The notes: a model not told the origin generated them from the sequence alone. DNA of 64,000 nt from Treponema socranskii subsp. socranskii VPI DR56BR1116 = ATCC 35536 (GCF_000468115.1 NZ_AVQI01000050.1:124001-188000); one strand, 5' to 3'; positions 17,687 to 25,802 are shown, numbered from the stretch's first letter. Numbers and translations: made by a program.

Positions 17687-18211
17687 TTACACAAGCTCCG
17701 ACGCCTTTGCGGCTATTTTTGAAATAATCGGCAGCGCACCGATCGCTTTTCCGATTTTGCTGTTTTTGACGGCGCCTGCGATGACCGTGCGCCACTGTTT
17801 AATCAGCAGGATTGCAAGAATAAAAAGCGGCACATAGCAGACTATGCCGCAGACGAGAGAACCGCACACGATCGTATTGTTGAATCTCGTAAAACCGACG
17901 AACGGAACGTCAAGCAGGTATGAAAAAATCGGTTCGAGCGGAGCAAGCGTAAGAACTGCGTAGCCGGTTTTATGGAAAAGCGGGTCGAGCAAAGGAGCAG
18001 CGAGAGAGCCGAGCGCCATTGCGATAAGGTACGCGCCCTTGTTGATCCGCATAAATAAAAACAGTACGACAAGCAAATACCACAGCAGATTGTCTTTCGG
18101 CATAAATCCGAGTATGAGCCCGAGGCAAAGTGCGTTTGCGATTTCCGACGGCTTCGAATTCGAATTGAGCGCGCGGAATAATTTGACGATATATCCGATC
18201 ATCGGATTCAT
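17687..18211 (-). CDS. TIGR03546-family (DUF2062-like) membrane protein
   Basis: A 174-residue integral membrane protein with about four hydrophobic segments. The pattern ANALCLGLILGFMPKDN and following RINKGAYLIAMALGSL resemble DUF2062-type membrane proteins and match TIGR03546, the usual partner of TIGR03545. It is the first gene of the pair and ends 2 bases before the partner starts. No clear Shine-Dalgarno sequence precedes the ATG. Function unknown; pairing with a periplasm-spanning AsmA-like protein suggests an envelope role. Confidence 0.8.
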   Translation of the reverse strand: MNPMIGYIVKLFRALNSNSKPSEIANALCLGLILGFMPKDNLLWYLLVVLFLFMRINKGAYLIAMALGSLAAPLLDPLFHKTGYAVLTLAPLEPIFSYLLDVPFVGFTRFNNTIVCGSLVCGIVCYVPLFILAILLIKQWRTVIAGAVKNSKIGKAIGALPIISKIAAKASELV

Positions 18212-18271
18212 CCAAATGCAATAAATTGAATATTTTATTAGAGCAAATGTCGAATTTTATTAAACCCCGAC

Positions 18272-18310
18272 GGGCTGCCGAAAAAGCGACCGGCTTTTAA
18301 GACAACCCCT
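18272..18310. repeat. Dispersed hairpin repeat, copy 2
   Basis: Begins GGGCTGCCGAAAAAGCG and ends CGGCTTTTAAGACAACCCCT. It lies 6 bases beyond the stop of the flavodiiron protein gene (minus strand). Confidence 0.7.
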
Positions 18311-18316
18311 ATGCCG

Positions 18317-19558
18317 CTAATTATTTAAAACAGCCGCGGCAAGTTCCGCGCCTTTTTTTTCGAGCGCTTGTAAATCCGCTCCTGTCGGAACTCCCTGCCA
18401 TTCGTACTGTTCGAACTGTTCCCACTTGAGCGGCGCCGAAATTTCGTCGTACTCCTTTTTTGCGCCTCCCGACCAGCCCCAGCTTCCGATGCGCAGCGCT
18501 TTTTTCCCCGTGATGTGCTTACGATTGAAGAGGTCGAGGATGTGCACCATAGCGGGAAAGAGTTTATATTCGTATGTCGGAGCGGCTATGACGATGCCGC
18601 GGGAACGGAGAGCGGCTGCGAGCACGTGCGAATCATCGGTTCCGGGAACTTGCAAAAAATCGACTTTGATAGAAGCGTCGACCGTTTTGATGCCGCGCAC
18701 AATGGCTTCCGCGCCTTTTTTCGTATTGCCGTACATGGACGAGCAGATGACGCAGATTTCTTTTTCACCCGCTCCCGTCGTATTGTACGAAGCGAAGCGT
18801 TCGTAGGCGGCGATGATCCGTTCGGGATGCGCTCTCCAAATGATGCCGTGGCTCGGCGCAATCGTTTTGATTGCAAGGTTTTCGGCGCGGAGCTTTTCGA
18901 TCGCTTTTTTGACAAAGGGGCTGAAGCTCGCAACGATCGTCGCATAGTAACGAAGACTTTCTTCTTCGAACGATGCGAGTTCGCTTTCGGAGAATTCGTC
19001 GTCGAACACGCGCTCTCCGGTCGTGCCGTAGCCGCCGAAAGCGTCGCAGCTGAAAAGCGTTCCCGACGCCGCATCGAACGTACACATCGTTTCAGGCCAG
19101 TGCACGTTCGGTATTTCGTAAAACGCAAGCGCTTTGCCGCCGCCGAGATCGAGCACGTCGCCCGATTTTACTTCGCGGATCTTAAGAGAGGGACATCCGT
19201 CGGCCGCTTTGATAAAATTCTTTACGAGAGCCGCACCCTTTGCGGTCGCGACGATTTCGACGTCAGGGTTTTGCTTTATGAACTCGGGTAAAAATCCCGT
19301 GTGATCCGGCTCAAGGTGATTGAGGACGAGGTAGTCGATTTTTGTGCCGCCGTCGATTTCGCCGAGCTGTTTTTCCAAGAGATCGACGGCTTCACGCCAA
19401 TCGGCGGTGAGATCGATCAGCGCGTTTTTTTCTCCGCGCACAAAATACGAATTGAGCGTCACGCCGTTCGGGATCGGCCAATAGCCTTCGAATAACGGCT
19501 GATGACGGATATCCGAATGGATGACGGAAATATACGGTGCAATTGAAACAATACCCAT
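18317..19558 (-). CDS. Flavodiiron protein (FprA-type oxygen/NO reductase)
   Basis: A 413-residue cytoplasmic A-type flavodiiron protein that reduces oxygen to water, or NO to N2O, to protect anaerobic metabolism. All six diiron ligands are visible: H81, E83, D85 and H86 in HLEPDH (81 and 86 flank the motif), H153 (NVHWPET), D172 (CDAFGG) and H237 (PSHGIIW). The C-terminal flavodoxin domain (about 265-410) has SSMYGNT and APTYEYK for FMN. No rubredoxin domain is fused, so an external electron donor is needed. A promoter places the transcription start at the ATG. A hairpin repeat lies at its 3' end. Confidence 0.92.
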   Translation of the reverse strand: MGIVSIAPYISVIHSDIRHQPLFEGYWPIPNGVTLNSYFVRGEKNALIDLTADWREAVDLLEKQLGEIDGGTKIDYLVLNHLEPDHTGFLPEFIKQNPDVEIVATAKGAALVKNFIKAADGCPSLKIREVKSGDVLDLGGGKALAFYEIPNVHWPETMCTFDAASGTLFSCDAFGGYGTTGERVFDDEFSESELASFEEESLRYYATIVASFSPFVKKAIEKLRAENLAIKTIAPSHGIIWRAHPERIIAAYERFASYNTTGAGEKEICVICSSMYGNTKKGAEAIVRGIKTVDASIKVDFLQVPGTDDSHVLAAALRSRGIVIAAPTYEYKLFPAMVHILDLFNRKHITGKKALRIGSWGWSGGAKKEYDEISAPLKWEQFEQYEWQGVPTGADLQALEKKGAELAAAVLNN

Positions 19559-19564
19559 GCCGCT

Positions 19565-19593
19565 ATTTTAGCAATGAAACGTCATGTAGGCAA
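19565..19593 (-). promoter_or_regulatory. Promoter of the flavodiiron protein gene
   Basis: Minus strand: TTGCCT, 17 bases, TAAAAT, six bases, ATG. No ribosome binding site is present, which fits a leaderless mRNA. Confidence 0.55.
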
Positions 19594-19703
19594 TAAGAGT
19601 ATTTTCTCGTACGATGAGCAGCGTTTGAACGATTATCTTCCGTCATTCATCCGTTTCGACAGTATGACAAAAAGAGTTCGAAGTGTCGTAATTCATTTTA
19701 GCG

Positions 19704-19732
19704 TTGACACATCGCGCTTTCAACTTTACTAT
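19704..19732 (+). promoter_or_regulatory. Promoter of the acyltransferase gene
   Basis: Plus strand: a perfect TTGACA at 19704-19709, 17 bases, then TACTAT at 19727-19732. The start codon is 50 bases further on with a proper ribosome binding site, so this unit has a normal leader. Confidence 0.7.
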
Positions 19733-19781
19733 AACGGTAGTATCGGCTTATCGTGCCGAAGTTCAGTATCAGGAGACTTTC

Positions 19782-20684
19782 ATGGGAGTGCCCCTCGCAG
19801 AAAAATGTAAAAAATATTTTGCCGAACTTACGGAAGCATCGCGCGCAGCTGCAAAGATCGATGAAGAAAACGTATATCAGGAAGCAAATCCTCTGACGAG
19901 GAAAATGATGGATGAACTCTTGTCGGAAATCATGCTGCCGGGTTCGGGAATTGTCAATATCGAAAATTTCAAAGCTTTTTACCGTGCGATAACCGAAGAG
20001 GGCAAAAGCGGTCTCATTTTGATGGAACACTATACGAACCTCGATTTACCGGAAATCTGCTATCTGCTCGACCGTGAGGGAGAAATATGGGCAAAGGATC
20101 TGTCAAAACGGATCGTCGCTGTCGCCGGCATGAAGCTCAACGAAGAAAGCCCGATCGTGCGCGCGTGGGCGGAAGGCTTTACGCGAGTGGTCATCTATCC
20201 GACGCGTAGTCTCGACAAAGTCGCAGCGAATGCGCAGTCGGAAGCGAAAATCGAAGAAGAAAAAAAGCGCGCGCGCAAAATCAATTTGGCGGCGATGCAC
20301 GCTATGGACGATTGCAAAAAAAGAGGACAGGCGATTCTCGTATTTCCGAGCGGCACGCGCTACAGGCCGGGCAAACCCGAAACGCAGCGCGGACTGCGCG
20401 AAATCGACAGCTATCTGCGCCTCTTCGACGTCATGCTGCTCGTGTCGATCAACGGCAACTGCCTCCGCATCAATCCGGAAGCCCCCGACAATATGATGAT
20501 GGATTTAATTGAAAACGATAAAATTACGCTGTCGGCGTCTCCCGTCATCGATTGCAAACAGTTTCGGCGCGACGTGCTCGCGAGTTTGCCGGAAACCGAA
20601 GAAGACGCAAAGCAAAAGATCGTCGACCGCGTCATGGCGATTTTGGAAGAGCAGCACGAAGCGGTAGAAGCAGGGCGGAAATAA
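19782..20684 (+). CDS. Glycerolipid acyltransferase (PlsC/PlsB-like)
   Basis: A 301-residue acyltransferase probably acting in phospholipid synthesis. The HX4D catalytic motif is H83-YTNL-D88, and a second family block appears as VFPSGTRYRPG (188-198), like the FPEGTR motif that binds the glycerol phosphate. No membrane helix stands out, so it is likely membrane-associated. The start at 19782 is chosen for the AGGAG site 8 bases upstream; the longer frame from 19704 overlaps the promoter. Whether it acylates position 1 or 2 of glycerol phosphate cannot be decided from sequence. Confidence 0.8.
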   Translation: MGVPLAEKCKKYFAELTEASRAAAKIDEENVYQEANPLTRKMMDELLSEIMLPGSGIVNIENFKAFYRAITEEGKSGLILMEHYTNLDLPEICYLLDREGEIWAKDLSKRIVAVAGMKLNEESPIVRAWAEGFTRVVIYPTRSLDKVAANAQSEAKIEEEKKRARKINLAAMHAMDDCKKRGQAILVFPSGTRYRPGKPETQRGLREIDSYLRLFDVMLLVSINGNCLRINPEAPDNMMMDLIENDKITLSASPVIDCKQFRRDVLASLPETEEDAKQKIVDRVMAILEEQHEAVEAGRK

Positions 20685-21005
20685 CGCTGCATTGCGCGCG
20701 GGCGTCCGCAGAGCGCGAGGGGCGCGGATGTGCGGAAGGTGCGTGCCGACGATGAGCGGCAAAAAAACGTGCGTACGGCACCTGCGTGGATAAGGCAGAA
20801 GGTTTTGAAAAGGATTATTCTTCTGAAATTAAAACAGCATTATTTCTTTTATCGGAAATGATAATCGGTTCGGAATATACTGACCGGTTTTATCGAATTA
20901 TGTACTGTTCTAAAGGGGGTTCCTGCTATTATTGTTTTAACCTGTAACCGGGTTTATTCCGCACTTACAAAAGAGCTTGTTTTGTTTGCAATCTTGAAAA
21001 CTGTA
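20685..21005. other. Intergenic stretch without a recognised gene
   Basis: About 320 bases separating the core acyltransferase gene from the AT-rich island. The first 80 bases are GC-rich and the rest AT-rich, so the composition changes here. No coding sequence, hairpin terminator or RNA was recognised. Confidence 0.5.
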
Positions 21006-21935
21006 TTATGTCTTATTTCTTTTATAAAAAAAGGTATTCACTCGCTTGTCTATTCTATATTCATTAACTGATAAAATAAATGGTAATAAGACAATAACGC
21101 TCGCTATTGAGATAAAAATAAGGAAACCTACATTAATAGGTTCCTTTGTTAATATTATTTTCGTATCTTTTTGAGCCTCGTTTATTTCATCCAGTGTTAC
21201 TATTTTCTTTTCATTGTCTCCGTAAATTTTAATAGTATTTTTACTTTTTCCTTTTAAAGAGTAATATTGTTCAGTTAATAACGGACTCTCATATCTGACT
21301 TGATAAGAATCTAAAGAAAAACCAATAAAAATTATTAAATAAAAAAAGCATGCAAGAATGGAAAAAATAATTAATTGATCTTTAGAAATTTTTTTTAAAA
21401 TTGCTTTGGTATAATTTATTTTTTTTACTTTATCAATGTCTGTGATTCTATATGATATATTGGTATATTTTTTTAATAATTCATCACTTTTTATTGTTTG
21501 CAGTTTTTCATTTTTTACTTTCAATAAAATTTTTATAATAACAAATTCTTTTTTCTTTAATAGATCCCATCTGAAAATAATACTATTTTTATCTTTTGAA
21601 AGAATTATTCCACCAGGAGAATCAATTATTTCCGCATCTATTAATTCAATTGATTCATTAAATGAAATTTTCATTGGTTCATATATTATTGATTTATCAA
21701 TATCTTTTTTCCCATTATTTTCAATTATTGTTTTAAGAATAATTACATTATCTGATATTTCTTCATCATTGTATAAAATTTTCAAATGTTTTATTTCTTT
21801 TATCCTATTTGAGAAGATAGACTCTGCTTCAACTTGCCAATATCTTATTTTTTTATTACTAATTGTAAAGAATGTTAAAATAATACTACATATAGTTACA
21901 ATTATACCTATTCCTGATAATAATGTTCCTACCAT
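21006..21935 (-). CDS. AT-rich hypothetical membrane protein
   Basis: A 309-residue protein of no family I recognise. It has an N-terminal membrane helix (about 5-25), a soluble domain rich in Ile, Lys and Glu (about 30-185) and two further helices (about 188-210 and 268-292). Its composition is strongly AT-rich, unlike the core genes on either side, which suggests horizontal acquisition. A weak ribosome binding site (GGAATGAG) precedes the ATG. It sits alone at the edge of the toxin-antitoxin island. Confidence 0.6.
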   Translation of the reverse strand: MVGTLLSGIGIIVTICSIILTFFTISNKKIRYWQVEAESIFSNRIKEIKHLKILYNDEEISDNVIILKTIIENNGKKDIDKSIIYEPMKISFNESIELIDAEIIDSPGGIILSKDKNSIIFRWDLLKKKEFVIIKILLKVKNEKLQTIKSDELLKKYTNISYRITDIDKVKKINYTKAILKKISKDQLIIFSILACFFYLIIFIGFSLDSYQVRYESPLLTEQYYSLKGKSKNTIKIYGDNEKKIVTLDEINEAQKDTKIILTKEPINVGFLIFISIASVIVLLPFILSVNEYRIDKRVNTFFYKRNKT

Positions 21936-22107
21936 TTTTTCTCATTCCTTTATTATCACTACGCCACTAACGTGTTCCTCTAACATAATCTCTCTCCTCC
22001 ATCATCATAGTCAGTTTTCTCTAATTTGCCACGCCTTGAAAAAAATACGGAACAAAACAGCGTCCCTCTCCTCCATAACAAAGGCAGGGAACGCCGCGCA
22101 TTCAACA

Positions 22108-22180
22108 AACAGCCGGTAAGCTGATATTTGCCGGCCTTTGCTTCTTTTACTTCGTCAACACTGCCATTCATAGTCAAAAC
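22108..22180. repeat. Duplicated intergenic segment, copy 1
   Basis: About 73 bases nearly identical to 25679-25752. The shared part includes a GCCGG-type hairpin followed by GCTTCTTTTACTTCGTCAAC and CATAGTCAAAAC. Copy 2 is one base longer and differs at few other positions outside the hairpin loop. This copy lies downstream of the broken MqsA-like antitoxin gene. Confidence 0.7.
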
Positions 22181-22201
22181 TCACTGCCGGAAAGAACAAA
22201 A

Positions 22202-22438
22202 CTATGCAAAAACCGCTTGCTTATATTCCATAATTGCAACTTCTTGTCCGAATGCAAAGCAATTATCTGCCCGATTATAAATATTTTGTGTTGTATGCTC
22301 GTCAAGATAATATTCTCCGCAGTTGTCACAAATTTTTTCCGGAACATTCCGGAAAATAACTGTCGCATTGCCGCGAGTAAGTACAACTTGTGTAAAACCC
22401 TCTTACATCTCTTCGAGCTTGCAAATCGGACATTTCAT
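22202..22438 (-). pseudogene. MqsA/YgiT-type zinc-finger antitoxin with an internal stop
   Basis: A 78-codon frame starting ATG at 22436-22438 after a strong AGGAG site. It encodes MKCPICKLEEM, a TAA at codon 12 (22403-22405), then EGFTQVVLTRGNATVIFRN and ICDNCGEYYLDE. The two CxxC pairs form the YgiT-type zinc finger of MqsA-family antitoxins, and family members usually have lysine where the TAA lies, so a single A-to-T change explains the break. Only the N-terminal finger domain is present. No toxin partner is adjacent. Good preservation of the frame beyond the stop suggests recent inactivation. Confidence 0.8.
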
Positions 22439-22491
22439 ATTAATTTCTCCTCTTTGTGAAATAGAAGTCCATCACAGTGGATGAGAAATCC

Positions 22492-22842
22492 TTAATTAGT
22501 CAGTGATTCACGTATTACTTCTTGCTCGACTGCTTTTTGTATGAATTGATTTAATGATATACCTTGCATTACCGATAACAGTTTCGCCTTTTTATGCAAC
22601 TCCGGCGCAATACGAACATTAAAACTGCCTTTGTATGATTTCTCTATTCTTTTACCGCTCGCTTTACATAAAATTATGTAATCATTTACAGCTTCTTCAA
22701 AGGCTTGTTTCAATTCACTGACCGTATTTCCTTCAAAAGACACCAGATCGTCAATGCCTTCTATTTTTCCGAAAAAAATTTCATCAGCGGCATTGAAATG
22801 AACGGAACCTATAAAATCTTTATACTGTAAGATATCTTTCAT
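22492..22842 (-). CDS. hicB: HicB-family antitoxin
   Basis: A 116-residue antitoxin with an N-terminal partly degenerate RNase H-like HicB domain (IGSVHFNAADEIFFGKIEG, then SFEGNTVSELKQAFEEAV) and a C-terminal ribbon-helix-helix segment (SFNVRIAPELHKKAKLL, SLNQFIQKAVE) for DNA binding. It overlaps hicA by 4 bases, so translation is coupled. It should neutralise HicA and repress the operon. Confidence 0.88.
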   Translation of the reverse strand: MKDILQYKDFIGSVHFNAADEIFFGKIEGIDDLVSFEGNTVSELKQAFEEAVNDYIILCKASGKRIEKSYKGSFNVRIAPELHKKAKLLSVMQGISLNQFIQKAVEQEVIRESLTN

Positions 22843-23096
22843 ATTAATCCTCTTGTTGTCAGTTCTTCTACAAGTTGCTCTATTTGGTATTGTTTTAATA
22901 CATTTTTCGGATGCGGTTTATGAAGCCGAATAATGTGCCCTGTTTTTTCATTAAAAAACGCTACTCGAGAACCTGACGTTTTCCCACTTTGACTTTCTTT
23001 ATAGCCCAGTTTTCCTAATAATTTCCTTAATTCATCATATGTAAAATCAACCGGTTTATTTAAAAGCCTTTTTATAAGTTTTTCTTTTTGGCTCAT
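22839..23096 (-). CDS. hicA: HicA-family mRNA interferase toxin
   Basis: An 85-residue toxin with the HicA double-stranded-RNA-binding-like fold. The central GSRVAFFNEKTGHIIRLHKP contains the catalytic histidine region, and PKNVLKQYQIEQLVEEL ends the domain. Toxin-first order and a 4-base overlap with hicB match typical hicAB operons. A promoter with TTGCAA and TATTAT ends five bases before the ATG. The pair looks intact. Confidence 0.88.
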   Translation of the reverse strand: MSQKEKLIKRLLNKPVDFTYDELRKLLGKLGYKESQSGKTSGSRVAFFNEKTGHIIRLHKPHPKNVLKQYQIEQLVEELTTRGLI

Positions 23097-23101
23097 ATCT
23101 A

Positions 23102-23130
23102 ATAATACTCTATATATGTTATAATTGCAA
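23102..23130 (-). promoter_or_regulatory. Promoter of hicAB
   Basis: Minus strand: TTGCAA, 17 bases, TATTAT, five bases, ATG. There is no ribosome binding site, so the transcript may begin at or near the start codon. Confidence 0.55.
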
Positions 23131-23464
23131 CTGTTTTTTGGTTATAATTATAATCTACTATATAAATACCAAAGAATTGTATGCGTGTCGAGCAAATACT
23201 TCATTACAATTCTAGTATATAATAAATTCATAAAATTTTCCAGATCTTATCGGTGTAAGAAGATGGCAGGCTTGACCCGCCGTATAAAAGCACTATGTTA
23301 TCTAATTTTTCTTATCGTTAATAAATAATAACAGAGATTTCTGAAACCGCGTACCGATTATTCATTCTTCAGGTATTTTCTTTTGGGGACACTGCGACAA
23401 CAAACAGATATCTTCCAAAATCCTATCATCTATGCTACACTGCAGTACGCAAGGGAGAACAGCT
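23131..23464. other. Intergenic region with an inverted repeat
   Basis: About 330 AT-rich bases with no gene recognised. It contains a perfect 9-bp inverted repeat, AGAATTGTA at 23173-23181 and TACAATTCT at 23205-23213, with a 23-base spacer. It could be a regulatory site or a remnant of an element end. It precedes the decayed Rpn-type nuclease gene. Confidence 0.4.
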
Positions 23465-24154
23465 ATGAGTACGGCAAACAGAAAATATAAAGACTCGGTA
23501 TTTGTTGACTTTCAGTGAAGATGAAAAGGCAAAAGAGAATTTTTTGTCGCTGTATAATGCCTTGCATAATACCAATCTACAGCTTTCATGCCCGGTAGAA
23601 AACATAAAGCTTGATAATGTCATGTATATGAACATCATCAACGATGTTTCCTGCCTTGTCGACAATAAGATTATCGTACTTGCTGAACATCAGTCTACTA
23701 TAAACGAGAATATGCCTCTACGCTTTTTGCAGTACATCGCAAGACTGTATGAAAAACTGCAAAAACCAACCGACAGGTATTTAAGGGCACTATCAAAAAT
23801 ACCGACACCTGAGTTCTATGTCTTTTACAATGGATTAAACGACTACCCTGAAACTACAGTGTGAAAACTATCCGATGCTTTTATTGTAAAACCTGAACAA
23901 GTGCCGCTGGAGCCTGAGGTAAAAGAAAATCGCGGGAGGTAATCAATATGTTAGTGGCAGAATATGACTATGATACGGATATTGCGGTACAAAGAGAAGA
24001 AGCAGGCAAAATAGCCTTTGCCAAAGGGATATCTCAAGGCTCTCGCCAAAAAGCACTCGAAACAGCAAAAAATCTCCTGCATTTTGGACTATCACGAGAA
24101 AATATCGCACGAGTAACCGGCTTAACCGTACAGGAGATAGAAACGCTGAGCTAA
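23465..24154 (+). pseudogene. Decayed Rpn/PD-(D/E)XK transposase-family nuclease
   Basis: A broken copy of the intact gene at 40216-41082. It starts MSTANRKYKDSVFVD, loses the frame near 23513 (about two bases missing compared with the intact copy), continues with EDEKAKENFLSLYNALHNTN and later PTPEFYVFYNGLNDYPE, then has TGA at 23862-23864 where the intact gene has a leucine codon. After a further 60 bases an internal deletion of about 300 bases joins to REVINMLVAEYDYDTD and the C-terminus ending in VTGLTVQEIETLS. At least three lesions make it non-functional. Confidence 0.85.
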
Positions 24155-24237
24155 CGAATAATGGGGAATTAAAAATTTTACCTTACATTCGCAACCGCAA
24201 AGCTACAGAGACTTTCCCTATACAATAAAATAATTGC

Positions 24238-24402
24238 TCGTTATCCGATACCTTTTTTATCGTATATGAACGGGAAACCACCGGAGACGGCTCTTACCGG
24301 AAAGCACTTGAAACGGAAAAAATTATGCTCGAGCGAAACTATCCACCGGCAGAAATTTGTCTGATGACGGGACTTTCCAAATCTGAAATCGAAAAGCTAT
24401 AA
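24238..24402 (+). pseudogene. C-terminal fragment of a second Rpn-type nuclease
   Basis: The frame encodes SLSDTFFIVYERETTGDG, then SYRKALETEKI and ICLMTGLSKSEIEKL before a stop. It matches two separate parts of the intact gene (KLSDAFI and GAYQKALETAKI...TGLTEEEVESV), so it is an internally deleted remnant. It is a separate copy from the one directly upstream. Confidence 0.65.
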
Positions 24403-24471
24403 TGCAATCGGTCGATGATAAAACTTACCGCTGACCTTTTCCGCACTGCCGGATACCGTTGCTTGTGAAAA

Positions 24472-25170
24472 TTATATGCTATTTTTTTCCAAAAGATATA
24501 ATCCATGTTGTAGATTTTTTTCTTTATCAAAGCAATCCTTAATTATTGAGTAATATGTATCATCATTATATTCAAAATTTCTGAATAATGAAAATGCTAT
24601 TAAATCAGCAATTTGTATAGAGCGAGACATTTCCGAATCTAAAAACAATGGAACTTCTGAAAAATTGTTTAACTTTTCTTTCCATTGATTTCCCAGCGTT
24701 TGATAAATCTTTGACCAGTTCTGATATTGATTTTCCATTTTTGATTTATCAAAAACGGCTAAACCACGTGCTGATTCTTCATTCTTTAGGTATTTTCTTT
24801 TTAAGAATTTATCAAACCGGCTTGTGATTTGTGTAAACAGATTCTCAGGTACATTTTCTGTTGAGTTATCAATTACTGCACCAAAAAGAATAAACTGACG
24901 AGGATAGTTATTTTTTACGTAATCAAGGCATTCCCTTAAAATGGATTCTCTATTTTCTTTTGGAAAACTTCTCCATATACCTCTTCCGCTTCTTATAGGA
25001 CTTGCATGTAATTCTAAATCTGCCCTGCCTATATATTTTAGCATAATATCATCTACAGCTTTTTGAATCCAATATGTTTGATTTTCAAAAGTTGCAAAGC
25101 CAGCTAGAACACTATATTTTACATTTGGGTCTGAAGTTACTCCTGAATCATCGACGTATAGTAAATACAT
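24472..25170 (-). CDS. DUF3800 domain-containing protein
   Basis: A 232-residue protein of the DUF3800 family. The N-terminal YLLYVDDSG and the later FLDSEMSRSIQIADLIAFS give the acidic residues shared by this RNase H-like family; the biochemical role of most members is unknown and many occur in mobile or defence-rich regions. The start at 25168-25170 is chosen for the GGAGG site upstream. It is AT-rich and lies between decayed nuclease genes and the giant surface gene. No clear partner gene is adjacent. Confidence 0.8.
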   Translation of the reverse strand: MYLLYVDDSGVTSDPNVKYSVLAGFATFENQTYWIQKAVDDIMLKYIGRADLELHASPIRSGRGIWRSFPKENRESILRECLDYVKNNYPRQFILFGAVIDNSTENVPENLFTQITSRFDKFLKRKYLKNEESARGLAVFDKSKMENQYQNWSKIYQTLGNQWKEKLNNFSEVPLFLDSEMSRSIQIADLIAFSLFRNFEYNDDTYYSIIKDCFDKEKNLQHGLYLLEKNSI

Positions 25171-25394
25171 GAAAATCCTCCAGACAAAAAAAGAGAGCCA
25201 AGCGAGAAAACTCGACGCACCGCTTAAAGGCAGCACTCTTGACCCTACTTCAAAATATACACATATTTCATACTAAAGTCAATATTTCATATTTCGTTTT
25301 AATTTTCCGCCCTGTGGCAGTTCCATCCGACACTTCATACCGATCCCCTCACCCAACCTGCCGCACTCTTCGCTGTTTCCCCCATCACATAAAA

Positions 25395-25424
25395 AATCCC
25401 CCGCCGGAAACCCGACGGGGGATT
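25395..25424 (-). terminator. Rho-independent terminator
   Basis: Arms AATCCCCCGCCGG (25395-25407) and CCGACGGGGGATT (25412-25424) with a 4-base loop and one mismatch; on the minus strand the stem is followed by a run of T. It ends the reading direction of the gene-tail fragment at 25449-25613. Confidence 0.8.
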
Positions 25425-25448
25425 AAAGATTTTACCTTACAAAAGTAC

Positions 25449-25613
25449 CTACTTTCCTATGTACTTTACGACACGATATACGCTGCCCGGCGTATAACCT
25501 ACCGCCGCCTTCCATGTTGTTACGCTCGCAGGAGCAACGGCAACACAAGCACGTGCGTCGCCGGCACGCTGCTTCATTGCGGCAGTCATAATATTCCCAC
25601 CTGTATTATCCCC
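25449..25613 (-). pseudogene. C-terminal fragment of an Ig-like/propeller surface protein
   Basis: A 54-codon frame, opened directly after a stop codon, encodes GGNIMTAAMKQRAGDARAC and, after a short gap, GYTPGSVYRVVKYIGK and a stop. It matches the last 60 or so residues of the giant gene upstream (MTAPLNERAANSRICIE, GFTTGSDYRAAFYVGK). The rest of the paralogue is missing. It retains a strong terminator downstream, so it is the tail of a once complete gene or a spare cassette. Confidence 0.75.
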
Positions 25614-25678
25614 TTACTCTTTCACTTTTGCAAACCCTTTTATCCGAACGACTCGGAACACCGCACCTTTCATATAAA

Positions 25679-25752
25679 AACAGCCGGCAAGCATCCGCTT
25701 ACCGGCCGTTGCTTCTTTTACTTCGTCAACACCGCCATTTCATAGTCAAAAC
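25679..25752. repeat. Duplicated intergenic segment, copy 2
   Basis: Nearly identical to 22108-22180. It includes GCCGGCAAGC (25683-25692) pairing with GCTTACCGGC (25697-25706), which on the minus strand is followed by TGTTTTTATA and looks like a terminator. It lies downstream of the giant surface gene. Confidence 0.7.
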
Positions 25753-25784
25753 GGGCTGCCCCGTATTTCGGAGCAGCCCGTTTT
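25748..25784. terminator. Terminator hairpin at the 3' end of the giant surface gene
   Basis: A perfect 12-bp stem, AAAACGGGCTGC (25748-25759) and GCAGCCCGTTTT (25773-25784), with T-rich flank on the plus side and A-rich flank on the other, so it could act in both directions. It begins 19 bases beyond the stop of the minus-strand gene. Confidence 0.7.
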
Positions 25785-25802
25785 TTATTTTCTGCGTTTT
25801 TT

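Noticed and set aside
20830-20990. Possible small RNA in the gap after the acyltransferase
   Set aside because: No promoter-plus-terminator pair could be found in this stretch.
21980-22177. 65-codon frame MTMNGSVDEVKEAKAGK
   Set aside because: It covers the duplicated non-coding segment, and the second copy of that segment is out of frame, so it is unlikely to be a gene.
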